DNA of 11,384 nt from Actinomycetes bacterium (GCA_023441725.1 JAEZNV010000050.1:1-11384), one strand, 5' to 3'. Counted from the first letter of the stretch, positions 1 through 7,785 are shown. Numbers and translations: made by a program. Notes: a model not told the origin generated them from the sequence alone.

Positions 1-380
1 CGGCCGACAACTACAGCGAGAAGCTCAACAACGCCGACGCTACCATCATCGTCCAGTCTGGCTCGACCGCCGAGGCCTTTGCCCAGGAGAACTTCCCCAA
101 GGCCAAGATCGTCCCCTACAAGGACGCTACCGAGTGCTTCAGCGCCCTGCAGTCCGATAAGGGCGACGCCGTAGTCACCAACCGCTCCGTTGCCAGCCAG
201 CTGACCGCTGAGCAGTTCAACACCTGCCAGACTATCAAGCAGATCAGCACCGGCGAGGAGTACGCCATCGCCATCAACCAGGGCAACACCAAGCTCAAGG
301 ACGACATCAACCAGGCCATCAAGGACCTGACCGACGACGGTACCGTTGACGCCCTCATGGCTAAGTACAACATCAAGTAA
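1..380 (+). CDS. Amino-acid ABC transporter substrate-binding protein, C-terminal part (partial)
   Basis: The window opens inside this gene. The frame starting at base 3 is open for 125 codons and ends with TAA at 378-380; the start lies upstream of the window. The visible part reads like the second lobe of a family-3 extracellular solute-binding protein (SBP_bac_3). It has a VQSGSTAE segment, then P-x-A-x-IV-x-Y, then a F-x-AL-x-x-x-x-GDAVVTN stretch, and ends in an amphipathic helix with DGTVDALMAKYNIK. These proteins sit lipid-anchored outside the membrane and deliver polar amino acids to an ABC permease. The permease and ATPase follow directly, so this is the binding component of the same importer. 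Codon choice is strongly biased (almost only AAC, AAG and ATC), which fits high expression. The substrate cannot be told from this fragment. Confidence 0.9.
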   Translation, partial: ADNYSEKLNNADATIIVQSGSTAEAFAQENFPKAKIVPYKDATECFSALQSDKGDAVVTNRSVASQLTAEQFNTCQTIKQISTGEEYAIAINQGNTKLKDDINQAIKDLTDDGTVDALMAKYNIK

Positions 381-401
381 AATTACTACTTGATGAAGCA
401 C

Positions 402-436
402 GGGCCCTTTCCGTTTTCGCGGAGAGGGCCTTTGCG
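402..436 (+). terminator. Terminator-like hairpin between binding-protein and permease genes
   Basis: An 11-bp stem (403-413 with 420-430, one G-U pair) closes a TTTTCG loop and is followed by TTTGCGCTT. The short T-run suggests a partial rather than complete terminator. It lies 22 nt after the stop codon of the binding-protein gene. In importer operons such hairpins commonly keep the binding protein more abundant than the membrane parts. That role is inferred here. Confidence 0.65.
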
Positions 437-442
437 CTTATG

Positions 443-457
443 GAACGGATTCCGTTC
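443..457. repeat. 15-bp perfect palindrome upstream of the permease gene
   Basis: GAACGGA-T-TCCGTTC is a perfect 7-1-7 inverted repeat. It lies just after the terminator-like hairpin and about 39 bp before the permease start. It could be an operator for a separate control point, or a small RNA hairpin between the two cistrons. I do not recognise it as the site of a known regulator, and no clear promoter hexamers stand next to it. Confidence 0.4.
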
Positions 458-495
458 GCCTTGTTTTGTCGGTAACTTATACGTTAGGAGCCACC

Positions 496-1848
496 TTGTC
501 TCGACTGAATAAAGGGGCCATAGGTCAGCTTGCTTCGCTGCTCCAAAGACTAGCCTGCGTCCTTTCCGTGGCGCTCGCGCTGGCGTGCGCGGGGGCCTTC
601 GTGCCTTCGACGGCGCAGGCGCTTGAGACTGCAAAGATCACTGCACGCCCCAACACTGGATCGGGTAGCGACGTGGTCGGCGGCACCGAGACGCGCATTA
701 CTTGGGAGGTCCAGGCCGATGCCGACGAAGAACTGAGCGGCCTTTCGCTCAAGTTTGCCGACGGTACGACGTTTGGTGCCGATGACACGCGCCTGACGAT
801 GCTTTCCGGCGACGACCTGATGGATCGCACGCCCATGAAGCCCACGTGCAAGGTAGACGGGCAGACGCTCAAGATTGACTTTGGCGAGACGGCACCTGCC
901 GGCGGTTATTTCCGCGTCGAGGTCTATGGCGTGACGTTCCCCGTCGAGGGCGGCGATGAGGCCTTTAGCGGCACCTATACGCTCGCCGACGGCTCGACCA
1001 AGAAGATCTCCAAGATTCCTTCCGTTGAGATTAAGGGCGTCACGGCGTTTGATAACTTCTTGGCCGACCTTAAGGAACAGCCCTGGGTTGAGGCTTGGAA
1101 TTCCAATATGTTCCTGCGTCTGTTCTTAAACCCGGTCATTTTGGTCCAGAGCCTGCCGATCGTCTTTAAGGGCTTCCTCATGTCGCTCTCGATCGTGCTT
1201 GTGGCATTTCCGCTGGCAATTCCCTTTGGTTTTGCGCTGTCGCTCATGCGCATCTCCAAGTCGCGCATTCTGCGTTGCCTTGCTGGCATCTATGTGAACA
1301 TCATTCGTGGCACGCCTGCGTTCCTGCAGATCTACATTGCGTTCTTTGGCCTGCCGCTGGCTGGCGTCAAGGTGGATGACTACGTTCTGGGCGTGATCGT
1401 CATGGCCATGAACTCGTCCGCGTATCTGTGCGAGATCTTCCGCGCCGGTATTCAGTCGATCCCCAAGGGTCAAAACGAGGCCGCGCGCTCGCTGGGCATG
1501 AATGCCTTCCAGACATTGCTCTACGTTATGATCCCGCAGACGTTCCGCAATGTCCTGCCTACACTGACCAGTGAGTTTATCCTGCTCTACAAGGATACGT
1601 CGCTGCTTGCCGCCGTGGGTGTGGTCGAGATCGTCATGAACGCGCGTACGATTGTCGCCACGACGGGCTCCATTACCCCGTACGTGGTTGCCGCCCTGTT
1701 CTATCTGGTCATCACGTTGCCGCTTGCTCGTTTGGTGAGCGGTCTCGAGGCGAGACTGCTGGGTACGGCCGAGGCCAAGAAGAAGCGTCCTGCCAAGAGC
1801 GCCGGGCAGGTTGTCGCTACGCCCGCCGATCACATTGCCGGTCTATAA
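496..1848 (+). CDS. Amino-acid ABC transporter permease with N-terminal exported domain
   Basis: Membrane subunit of a polar amino-acid importer (HisM/GlnP type), 450 aa from the chosen start. That start is TTG at 496, because AGGAG at 486-490 stands 5 nt before it; an in-frame TTG at 466 has no ribosome site. Residues 15-42 look like a signal peptide ending in A-Q-A. About 150 residues follow that are hydrophilic, acidic and beta-rich in character, with no membrane segment (roughly 43-195). The permease domain fills the rest, with hydrophobic segments near 222-250, 258-290, 295-315, 340-375 and 390-410. The ATPase-contact EAA loop is visible as EAARSLG (328-334) with I-P at 346-347. A basic tail (KKKRPAK) is cytoplasmic. 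Usual HisM-type permeases are about 220-300 aa, so the N-terminal domain is an addition. Its role is unknown; contact with the binding protein or substrate is a guess. The ATPase gene starts 12 bp downstream. Confidence 0.92.
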   Translation: MSRLNKGAIGQLASLLQRLACVLSVALALACAGAFVPSTAQALETAKITARPNTGSGSDVVGGTETRITWEVQADADEELSGLSLKFADGTTFGADDTRLTMLSGDDLMDRTPMKPTCKVDGQTLKIDFGETAPAGGYFRVEVYGVTFPVEGGDEAFSGTYTLADGSTKKISKIPSVEIKGVTAFDNFLADLKEQPWVEAWNSNMFLRLFLNPVILVQSLPIVFKGFLMSLSIVLVAFPLAIPFGFALSLMRISKSRILRCLAGIYVNIIRGTPAFLQIYIAFFGLPLAGVKVDDYVLGVIVMAMNSSAYLCEIFRAGIQSIPKGQNEAARSLGMNAFQTLLYVMIPQTFRNVLPTLTSEFILLYKDTSLLAAVGVVEIVMNARTIVATTGSITPYVVAALFYLVITLPLARLVSGLEARLLGTAEAKKKRPAKSAGQVVATPADHIAGL

Positions 1849-1860
1849 GGAGGTCCTGTT

Positions 1861-2610
1861 ATGAGCGAAACGAATTCCAACGAGGTCGTCGTCAGCATTA
1901 AGAACCTCCAGAAATCCTTTGGCGACAATGTAGTCCTGCGCGATATCGATTTGGATGTGCACAGGGGCGAGGTCGTCGTAGTCCTGGGTCCTTCGGGATC
2001 AGGTAAGTCGACGATGCTGCGCTGCATCAACCGCCTTGAAGAGCCTACGAGTGGCTCCATCATGGTGGAAGGCGTGGATGTGTGCGCCAAGGGCGTCGAC
2101 TTAAATAAGGTACGCACGCATCTTGGCATGGTGTTTCAGCAGTTCAACCTGTTCCCGCACCTGTCGGTCAAAAAGAACGTCACGCTTGCCCAACAAAAGG
2201 TGCTCAAGCGCAGCAAGGAAGAAGCCGAGAAAATAGCCCTCGAGGAACTCACCAAGGTTGGCCTGGCCGAGCGCATCGACTTTATGCCGAGCCAGCTTTC
2301 GGGTGGCCAGCAGCAGCGCGTCGCCATTGCCCGCGCTTTGTCGATGAACCCGCACGTTATGCTTTTTGACGAGGCCACGTCGGCGCTTGATCCCGAGCTC
2401 GTTCGCGACGTTTTGGGTGTTATGCGTGATTTGGCGCGCGACGGCATGACCATGATCGTCGTGACGCACGAGATGGGCTTTGCCCGCGACGTTGCCGACC
2501 GCGTGGTCTTTATGGACGGCGGCGTTATCGTGGAGGAGGGCTCGCCGAGCGAGGTCTTTGACCATCCCAAGAGCGAGCGCACCAAGGCGTTCTTGGGCAA
2601 CATTTCCTAG
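1861..2610 (+). CDS. Amino-acid ABC transporter ATP-binding protein (GlnQ/HisP type)
   Basis: The cytoplasmic ATPase that drives the importer encoded just upstream. At 249 aa it has normal length for the polar amino-acid uptake family. All motifs are intact: Walker [10 protein letters not shown] (43-51), Q-loop [10 protein letters not shown] (Q93), signature LSGGQQQR (146-153), Walker B VMLFDEA (D170, E171), D-loop SALDPE and the switch histidine in VVTHEMGFA (H203). The [10 protein letters not shown] form of the Q-loop and the ending in which the chain stops soon after [12 protein letters not shown] are typical of amino-acid importers. The start is firm: AAGGAGG at 1849-1855, overlapping the end of the permease stop region, stands 5 nt before ATG. 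It shares an operon with the permease. Nothing is missing or odd. The exact amino acid carried is not shown by this subunit. Confidence 0.97.
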   Translation: MSETNSNEVVVSIKNLQKSFGDNVVLRDIDLDVHRGEVVVVLGPSGSGKSTMLRCINRLEEPTSGSIMVEGVDVCAKGVDLNKVRTHLGMVFQQFNLFPHLSVKKNVTLAQQKVLKRSKEEAEKIALEELTKVGLAERIDFMPSQLSGGQQQRVAIARALSMNPHVMLFDEATSALDPELVRDVLGVMRDLARDGMTMIVVTHEMGFARDVADRVVFMDGGVIVEEGSPSEVFDHPKSERTKAFLGNIS

Positions 2611-2642
2611 ATTGCATTGATATTTGAGCATAGTTTGAGTTG

Positions 2643-2678
2643 ACGGGCTGTGGCGATGCTGCCGCGGCCCGTTTTGTA
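2643..2678 (+). terminator. Intrinsic terminator of the amino-acid importer operon
   Basis: A 12-bp stem (2643-2654 with 2661-2672, two G-U pairs) closes a 6-nt GATGCT loop. It runs into TTTTGTATTTT. It lies 32 nt after the ATPase stop codon and ends the ABC operon. Confidence 0.85.
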
Positions 2679-2762
2679 TTTTGGCTAAAAGACAGCCGTT
2701 ACCCCCCCGTGGACTCTTCGGACACATGTTTGGTGAATTCTGTGGACGCGGTATGGGGCGCG

Positions 2763-2789
2763 TGTCAACCATGCGGCCTTTCATACAAT
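2763..2789 (+). promoter_or_regulatory. Probable promoter of the riboswitch-controlled surface-protein gene
   Basis: A good -10 hexamer TACAAT lies at 2784-2789. Upstream there is only a weak -35 candidate (TGTCAA at 2763-2768, spacer 15). A start near 2796 would put the cobalamin aptamer about 15 nt into the transcript, which is the normal arrangement. The stretch from the preceding terminator to this point (2679-2762) shows no gene and no further signal I can name. Confidence 0.45.
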
Positions 2790-2810
2790 GACATGTTGTT
2801 TGAAAAGAAG

Positions 2811-2975
2811 CCGGACCGAGGGTGCGCTTGGCGCATAAAAAGGGAACTGGGTGGGAATCCCAGACAAGGCGGTTACTGTGTGCGGGGACGTTGTCTTTGC
2901 GAGTCAGATTACTTGCCCACGGTCTTCTCGTGTCGAGGGTCTTTTGGAAGCCGCTGGATTCCGGTGAACAAAAGA
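2811..2975 (+). ncRNA. Cobalamin riboswitch (B12 element family)
   Basis: Recognised from order and form of the core boxes. A GC hairpin GGTGCGC-TTG-GCGCA (2821-2835) is followed by the AAAAAGGGAA joining box (2837-2846). Then comes the P5 hairpin CTGGG/CCCAG with GGTGGGAATCC (2847-2863). The GGCGGTTACTGTG box (2868-2880) corresponds to the usual CGCNACTGTNA. GAGTCAGATTACTTGCC (2901-2917) corresponds to the usual GAAGCCAGGA-ACCTGCC. Outer bases GGACCG (2813-2818) and CGGTCT (2920-2925) can close P1. A further stem TCTTTTG/CAAAAGA (2940-2946 with 2969-2975) holds GATTCC (2957-2962), complementary to GGAATC in the P5 loop region (2855-2860). This fits the L5-L13 kissing pair that joins aptamer and expression platform. 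The element sits before the surface-protein gene, so that gene is expected to be repressed when cobalamin is plentiful. Confidence 0.85.
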
Positions 2976-3129
2976 TGACATCATATATTGCTCCTATGCG
3001 CCCCGCCTGTTGTGCGGGCCATTGTTGCGTGCTGTCAGGTGCGGGCGCCCCGTTGTGTCTCGTTTCCCTTTACATGATCGGCCTCGATTCTTGTTGAGGT
3101 AATGATCTTCCGATTCAAAGGGGAGTGGG
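2976..3129 (+). promoter_or_regulatory. Leader between riboswitch and start codon (possible expression platform)
   Basis: About 154 nt separate the riboswitch from the ATG. A GC-rich region can fold as GCGCCC (2998-3003) with GGGCGC (3043-3048), or locally as CCCGC/GCGGG (3002-3006 with 3014-3018). The longer fold is followed by a U-rich but broken run (GTTGTGTCTCGTTTCCCTTT), so an imperfect terminator is possible. TTTCCCTTT (3063-3071) could pair with AAAGGG, which occurs both in the aptamer joining box and at the ribosome-binding site (AAAGGGGAG, 3117-3125). Control could be by termination or by masking of the ribosome site; the sequence does not decide. No protein gene is visible here. Confidence 0.35.
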
Positions 3130-6100
3130 ATGCTCAATAACATCCGAACTGTTGCGAGGAAATTCCTCGTGGTGTTCATGGCGTTAATCTTTGCCAGCTC
3201 GAGCACCGGAATGACTGCATTTGCCGAGGAGGTGGGTGCGGGCGTAGCCGTGATGGCCGATCAGGTTGCCGCGGCGACCGATGCTGAGCAGGGCACGTCT
3301 AGCGAAGATAAGCCTTCTGCCGATGCTGAAATTGGCGTGTCCGAGGACGGCGACAGCGCACAGGAGCAAGAAAGCTCCGATGTTGCCGCGCCGTCCGTTG
3401 TGTCCAACGGGGAGACTTCGGCCGCGCAGGCCGAAGTGGCCGGAGCTTCTACGGGGGTAGCGCGCCCGGGCGAGACGGTTGTCGTCAACGACGCGGCCGA
3501 TATGCCTTCGGTCATCGAAGCCGGCGCTACCGTAAAACTCGGTGCGAACATTTCGATGGGTGCCGACCAGCAGATTGAGACCGTTGCCGGCGTGTTGGAC
3601 GGTCAGGGTCATACCGTCACCATTAGCGGCAAGGCCGTCGCGAACAACGTAACGGGAACTATCCAGAACCTAGGCGTGACGGGCTCCGTCTCGAGTAGCG
3701 ATAATGTGGGCTCCATCGCCATGACGCTTTCCGGTACCGTTCAGATGTGCTGGTCCACGGCGAGCGTGAACCTGAGCGGTTGGATGGGCTATGCCGGCGG
3801 CCTGGTCGGCGGCATGGCGTCCGGCAAGATCGTCAATTCCTATTTTGCCGGTTCGGGCGTCGAGATGAATGGCGGGCTGGTGGGCGAGGCCCGGGCTGGC
3901 TCGCTTTCGAATTGCCTCTATACCGTAGGTTTTTCGCCTGCCGAGATAAATAGCCCTAGCGGCTTTAACAAGGGAAACGCGGCTAAAGCCGCCGACCTCT
4001 CTTCTGCTGAATCACTCGCCGTGCTCAATACCGATGTGCCGTCGACTGGCTTTTCCTGGGTGTCCAACGGTGGCCTGCCCTTGCTTGTGAGCGGCTCTGC
4101 CCCCGTCGTTGTCAATAAGGACGCGCTCGTCGCGGCTATCACGGCCGCCGAGGCGCTCAATGAGTCAGACTACACAACGGATTCCTGGTCCGCCTTTGCC
4201 GCTGCTCTTGCGGAAGCCAAAATCGTCAACGATAACGACGATGCATCTCAGTCCGACGTAAATGCGGCGGTCAAGACGCTCAAGGATGCCTCGGATGCGC
4301 TTGAGAAAAAGAAGCCGACGGCTCCCGTCGCCCAGCCCGAGAGTGTCAAGCACATCAAATCGCAGGGCGACTTCATATCTATGAACGTTAAGGACGCAAA
4401 TAACTACTATGTGCTCGACCGCGATATCGTGATTGACGAAGAGTGGTTCTTTGGTCCTTCGGGTGAGCTCAACTGCACGTTTGACGGCCAGGGTCACACC
4501 ATTACCTTCAACAATGGCGGTGGCGTTAAGTCGCTCTTCGCAAGCGTCGGCTCCTCCGGCGTTGTCCAAAACGTCTCTTTCGCCGGCGAGCTTAAGCAGG
4601 CGGTCGACGGCAAATCGTTCGGCCCGCTCGGCAACCAGATTAAGGGTGCCGTTATCAACTGCTCCACGTCTGTTACGGGCAAGGGCGTTGTGGGCTTTGG
4701 CCGTACGCTCGAAGGCGGCGTAATTTCTAACTGCGTGTCTACCGCTGCAGCGACCGGCGGCGTGCTTTTTGCGAGTTATGGCTCTGGTCAGCTCGTCAAT
4801 ACGTACTGGCAGGAAGGCCTTACCAACAAGGCTCAGTTCCCCGCAAAGGCGCTCATCAACTCCTATGCTGTCGATGCCGACGACATGAAGACGGAGGCCT
4901 TTGTCGAAAATCTCAACGTCAACCGTGGCGAAAACGGTAGCGCGTGGGGTATGGGAGCCGATGGCTTGCCGTATTTTGGTGAGGACCAGGACTACGAATC
5001 GCCCGAGAGCCCTGCCGCAAACAATAAATACGAGGTGACGTTTACATCTGCGCGCACCGGCAAGACCGTGACTGCCGCCGATGGTATGCTCTACCCGTCT
5101 CCCGACGATGTCGTGGTGGGCGAGAACGGCGCTGCCTGCGTCTCGGGCACACTTGAGCTCAAGGGTTTGCCTAAGGGTGCCAAGGTGACTTGGGGCACTC
5201 CGGACGCTAACAGAGGAGATATCGCCGTTAACGAGGAAACGGGCCTGCTGCACGTATACAACGATGCCGTGGGTACGGTGACCGCTACGCTTCATAAGGA
5301 TGACGGCACCACCGAGAACGTTGCGACCGTCGTGGTGAAGGCGATCTCCAAGCCTATTGATGATTTCCAGATTTGGTACAACGGCGAAAACGTGACGGGC
5401 GGCACTATTGCGGTTACGGGCTCCGAGGTCAAGAATCTCGAGATCCGTGTTCATTACACCGACGCCGCCGAGGGCGAGTACACCCCTGTTTCCTATACGC
5501 GCTTTCGCTTTGCGGGTACGCCTTCGAACGTACTCTATTCCAATCCCGGATCGGCATGCTTCTACTTTAAGAAGGCGGGCGAGGCCACGATTTGGGTCTC
5601 CTCGCGAACGAACGTCGACCTTGCCGATAAGAGCGTAAAGGTCACCTCGACCTATGTGCCGGCGACGAGCATTTCGCTTGGCTACAACGAGGACGGCAAG
5701 ACGGTCTATCTGCATGGCCGTAATCCGCTTGCCAAGGGTGCTTTCCTCACTGACAAGGCTGCACCGATCGTGGGCCCGGAGCATGCGAGTGACCGTGCAA
5801 ACTACACGGTCACCTCGAGCGATACTGCGGTCGCCGAGTACACTACAAGCGGCGATATTGGATTTACGCCGTACAAGGCCGGCAAGACGACGTTCGAGGC
5901 GACGGTCAAAAACCAGGACGGCAGCGTTATCTCCTCGGGCAAGCGAGAGGTTACCTACGCTTACCGAAACCCGCTGAAATCGGTGACGATTGCAAATGTT
6001 CCCGTGTCCATTAAGGCCGGCAAGACGGTCGGGCTCGACCTGAGCTATACGGGCGCAAACGATGCCGAGGGCTGGAGTGTCTCCGAGCCCGGCATGATAT

Positions 6101-7674
6101 GGACCGTGACGAGCGCAGACGGCCAGGATGCGTCGGATGCGGTGTGCATCGACCGTCGTGCTCTCGGTGACTGGAAGCACGTTGACGGCGCTCCCGACGA
6201 CGGGCTGTTTGTAGCGAGCGGAACCTACGTTCTAACGGCCAACAAGGCCGGTACCTATACGGTGACGGGTACGCCGGTCGACCAGACTGCCGGCGCCAAG
6301 GCTGTCTCCTTTGAGATTACGGTTGACGGTATCGCCGCCTCGCCGGATAACGAGGCACAGGCCGATGAGGGTGCCCTCTCCGCCGCCAAGTACTTTGACG
6401 CTAACCGCACGACCGATGCGTACACCTATGGTCAGGAATGGGAAATCTACGCCTTCGCAAAATCGGGGCGCATGATCGACGACGCACTTATCCGGAATTA
6501 CAAGAAGTCTCTTGCCGACCATAAGGCCGAGTGGGCCGGTAGCACCGCCAAGGTAACGGATTGCGAGCGCGTTGCGCTTACGTTGGCCGCACTTGGCGAG
6601 GACATTACGTCTTTTGACGGCGTGAACCTTGCTGCTGTCATATGCTCTCACGGCGACCTTGCGGCTTCGGCGAATAACTTGGTCTATGCGTTGATCGCCC
6701 TTGACGAGGCGCGCGTTTCGGATGAGGCGCTGTCTGCATTCGGCTCATCCTGGACACGCGCTCAGCTTGTTTGCACGCTGCTCACGTTCCAAAACTCGGA
6801 TGGCGGCTTTACCATTGATACGGCTGGTGCAAGCAACGTCGATGTGACCGCCATGGCGCTGCAGGCGCTTGCGCCCTATGTTGACGGCGACGCATGTGCC
6901 GCTGCCCTGGCTTCGAATGGTCAGCTCTCGGTTGCGTCCGCTGTCGACAAAGCGCTCGGCTTCCTTAAGGGGCAGATGAACGGTCTTTGCGATTTTGGGT
7001 CTGTTGAGTCGAATGCCCAGGTGCTGCTTGCTCTTGTGGCGCTTGGCAAGGACCCCGCAAATTCCAAGAACGGGTTTGCGGCGGGCTCAAATAGCCTGAT
7101 TACCGCGATTGCCGCCTATGAAGTTGCCAACGGCAAGGGATACGCTCACACCATGGGATCAGACGGTAAGCCCGGCAATGCCAACGCGCTTGCCACCGTG
7201 CAGGTCTTGCGGGCCCTTTCGGCCTATAAGTTCGCGGGTACCGGCGTGAGTTGGACCAAGATCGGCAATGTGAAAGCCGGCACCGCCAAACCGAGCGGTC
7301 CTCAAGAGCCTGTGACGCCCGAGGTCCCCGTGCCTACGGTTCCGACGAAGAACCCGACACCTGCGGTCGTGCCGCCCGCCTCGCAGGATGGCAACGGCAC
7401 CGGTGGAAAGCAGGGCGCTACCACTTCGAAGGATGGCGCGAAGCCGGAGACGGCGGAGCACGCGGATTCAAACAAGAGCGAATCCAACAAGAAGTCTAGC
7501 TCTGACAAATCTTCTGGTTCGAAGGCGAAGACCGCTACTGCCGCCGCATCGCGCAAGGATGCCTCGGCTGGGCAGAGCGGCGTGAATCCTGTTGCCGTTG
7601 CCGGTGTCGCCGCGGGCATCGTGTGCCTTGCGGTCATTGGCGCGTGGTTCGTGCGTTCCCGTAAGAACGCATAG
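3130..7674 (+). CDS. Large multidomain surface protein with alpha/alpha-toroid (prenyltransferase/transcobalamin-like) domain
   Basis: A 1514-aa secreted, membrane-anchored protein. AAAGGGGAG 4 nt before the ATG supports the start. A signal peptide ends near TAFA-E (32/33). Residues 33-115 are acidic and low in complexity. Beta-helix-like repeats follow (D157GQGHTVTI and a GLUG-like GGLVGG near 223), then a FIVAR-like helical segment (326-395). A second beta-helix block contains D452GQGHTITF, and several Ig-like modules lie between about 631 and 1075. From about 1081 to 1371 the helical repeats fit an alpha6/alpha6 toroid: EWEIYAFAKSGR (from 1103), D1144CERVALTLAALGED and Q1221NSDGGF. A P/T-rich then S/K-rich linker leads to a membrane helix (1487-1508) and RSRKNA; I see no LPXTG. 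Related toroids in bacterial surface proteins are often paired with DUF4430, echoing intrinsic factor and transcobalamin. I do not see DUF4430 here. With the cobalamin riboswitch upstream, corrinoid binding at the cell surface is the leading guess; adhesion or mucin/glycan binding are alternatives. Confidence 0.9.
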   Translation: MLNNIRTVARKFLVVFMALIFASSSTGMTAFAEEVGAGVAVMADQVAAATDAEQGTSSEDKPSADAEIGVSEDGDSAQEQESSDVAAPSVVSNGETSAAQAEVAGASTGVARPGETVVVNDAADMPSVIEAGATVKLGANISMGADQQIETVAGVLDGQGHTVTISGKAVANNVTGTIQNLGVTGSVSSSDNVGSIAMTLSGTVQMCWSTASVNLSGWMGYAGGLVGGMASGKIVNSYFAGSGVEMNGGLVGEARAGSLSNCLYTVGFSPAEINSPSGFNKGNAAKAADLSSAESLAVLNTDVPSTGFSWVSNGGLPLLVSGSAPVVVNKDALVAAITAAEALNESDYTTDSWSAFAAALAEAKIVNDNDDASQSDVNAAVKTLKDASDALEKKKPTAPVAQPESVKHIKSQGDFISMNVKDANNYYVLDRDIVIDEEWFFGPSGELNCTFDGQGHTITFNNGGGVKSLFASVGSSGVVQNVSFAGELKQAVDGKSFGPLGNQIKGAVINCSTSVTGKGVVGFGRTLEGGVISNCVSTAAATGGVLFASYGSGQLVNTYWQEGLTNKAQFPAKALINSYAVDADDMKTEAFVENLNVNRGENGSAWGMGADGLPYFGEDQDYESPESPAANNKYEVTFTSARTGKTVTAADGMLYPSPDDVVVGENGAACVSGTLELKGLPKGAKVTWGTPDANRGDIAVNEETGLLHVYNDAVGTVTATLHKDDGTTENVATVVVKAISKPIDDFQIWYNGENVTGGTIAVTGSEVKNLEIRVHYTDAAEGEYTPVSYTRFRFAGTPSNVLYSNPGSACFYFKKAGEATIWVSSRTNVDLADKSVKVTSTYVPATSISLGYNEDGKTVYLHGRNPLAKGAFLTDKAAPIVGPEHASDRANYTVTSSDTAVAEYTTSGDIGFTPYKAGKTTFEATVKNQDGSVISSGKREVTYAYRNPLKSVTIANVPVSIKAGKTVGLDLSYTGANDAEGWSVSEPGMIWTVTSADGQDASDAVCIDRRALGDWKHVDGAPDDGLFVASGTYVLTANKAGTYTVTGTPVDQTAGAKAVSFEITVDGIAASPDNEAQADEGALSAAKYFDANRTTDAYTYGQEWEIYAFAKSGRMIDDALIRNYKKSLADHKAEWAGSTAKVTDCERVALTLAALGEDITSFDGVNLAAVICSHGDLAASANNLVYALIALDEARVSDEALSAFGSSWTRAQLVCTLLTFQNSDGGFTIDTAGASNVDVTAMALQALAPYVDGDACAAALASNGQLSVASAVDKALGFLKGQMNGLCDFGSVESNAQVLLALVALGKDPANSKNGFAAGSNSLITAIAAYEVANGKGYAHTMGSDGKPGNANALATVQVLRALSAYKFAGTGVSWTKIGNVKAGTAKPSGPQEPVTPEVPVPTVPTKNPTPAVVPPASQDGNGTGGKQGATTSKDGAKPETAEHADSNKSESNKKSSSDKSSGSKAKTATAAASRKDASAGQSGVNPVAVAGVAAGIVCLAVIGAWFVRSRKNA

Positions 7675-7690
7675 CAATTCAATGTGCAGA

Positions 7691-7716
7691 GCGCCCGCCG
7701 CCTGCCGCGCGGGCGC
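7691..7716 (+). repeat. GC-rich hairpin just after the surface-protein gene
   Basis: GCGCCCGC (7691-7698) and GCGGGCGC (7709-7716) form a perfect 8-bp stem with a 10-nt loop, 17 nt after the stop codon. It has no T-run, so by itself it is not a classical terminator. It may protect the 3' end of the long mRNA or act with the terminator downstream. Confidence 0.5.
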
Positions 7717-7748
7717 GACTATGCCACCTATGCGCGGATTTATAGATG

Positions 7749-7785
7749 AACGGGCCCCGGGTCTTGACGACCTGGGGCCCGTTTA
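7749..7785. terminator. Terminator hairpin between convergent surface-protein and flavodoxin genes
   Basis: AACGGGCCCCGGGTC (7749-7763) pairs with 7769-7783 over 15 bp with one G-U pair and a 5-nt loop. It lies 75 nt after the surface-protein stop codon and, on the other strand, 31 nt after the flavodoxin stop codon. The flanking T-runs are short (GTTTA on the + strand). Its strength and position suggest it serves both directions. Confidence 0.75.

Noticed and set aside
466..495. Earlier TTG start for the permease
   Set aside because: No ribosome-binding site stands before it, whereas AGGAG is well placed for the TTG at 496, which also gives a normal signal peptide.
1126..1833. 235-codon minus-strand open frame opposite the permease
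   Set aside because: Arg/His/Gln-rich shadow with no ribosome site; the permease frame is unmistakable.
2640..3097. Two small + strand open frames (112 and 91 codons) over the leader
   Set aside because: They run through the terminator and the cobalamin riboswitch, lack ribosome sites and show no protein-like character.
4165..6180. 671-codon open frame on the minus strand inside the surface-protein gene
   Set aside because: It is a GC-driven shadow of the 1514-codon gene: the translation is rich in Arg and His without domains, while the + strand frame has clear motifs throughout.
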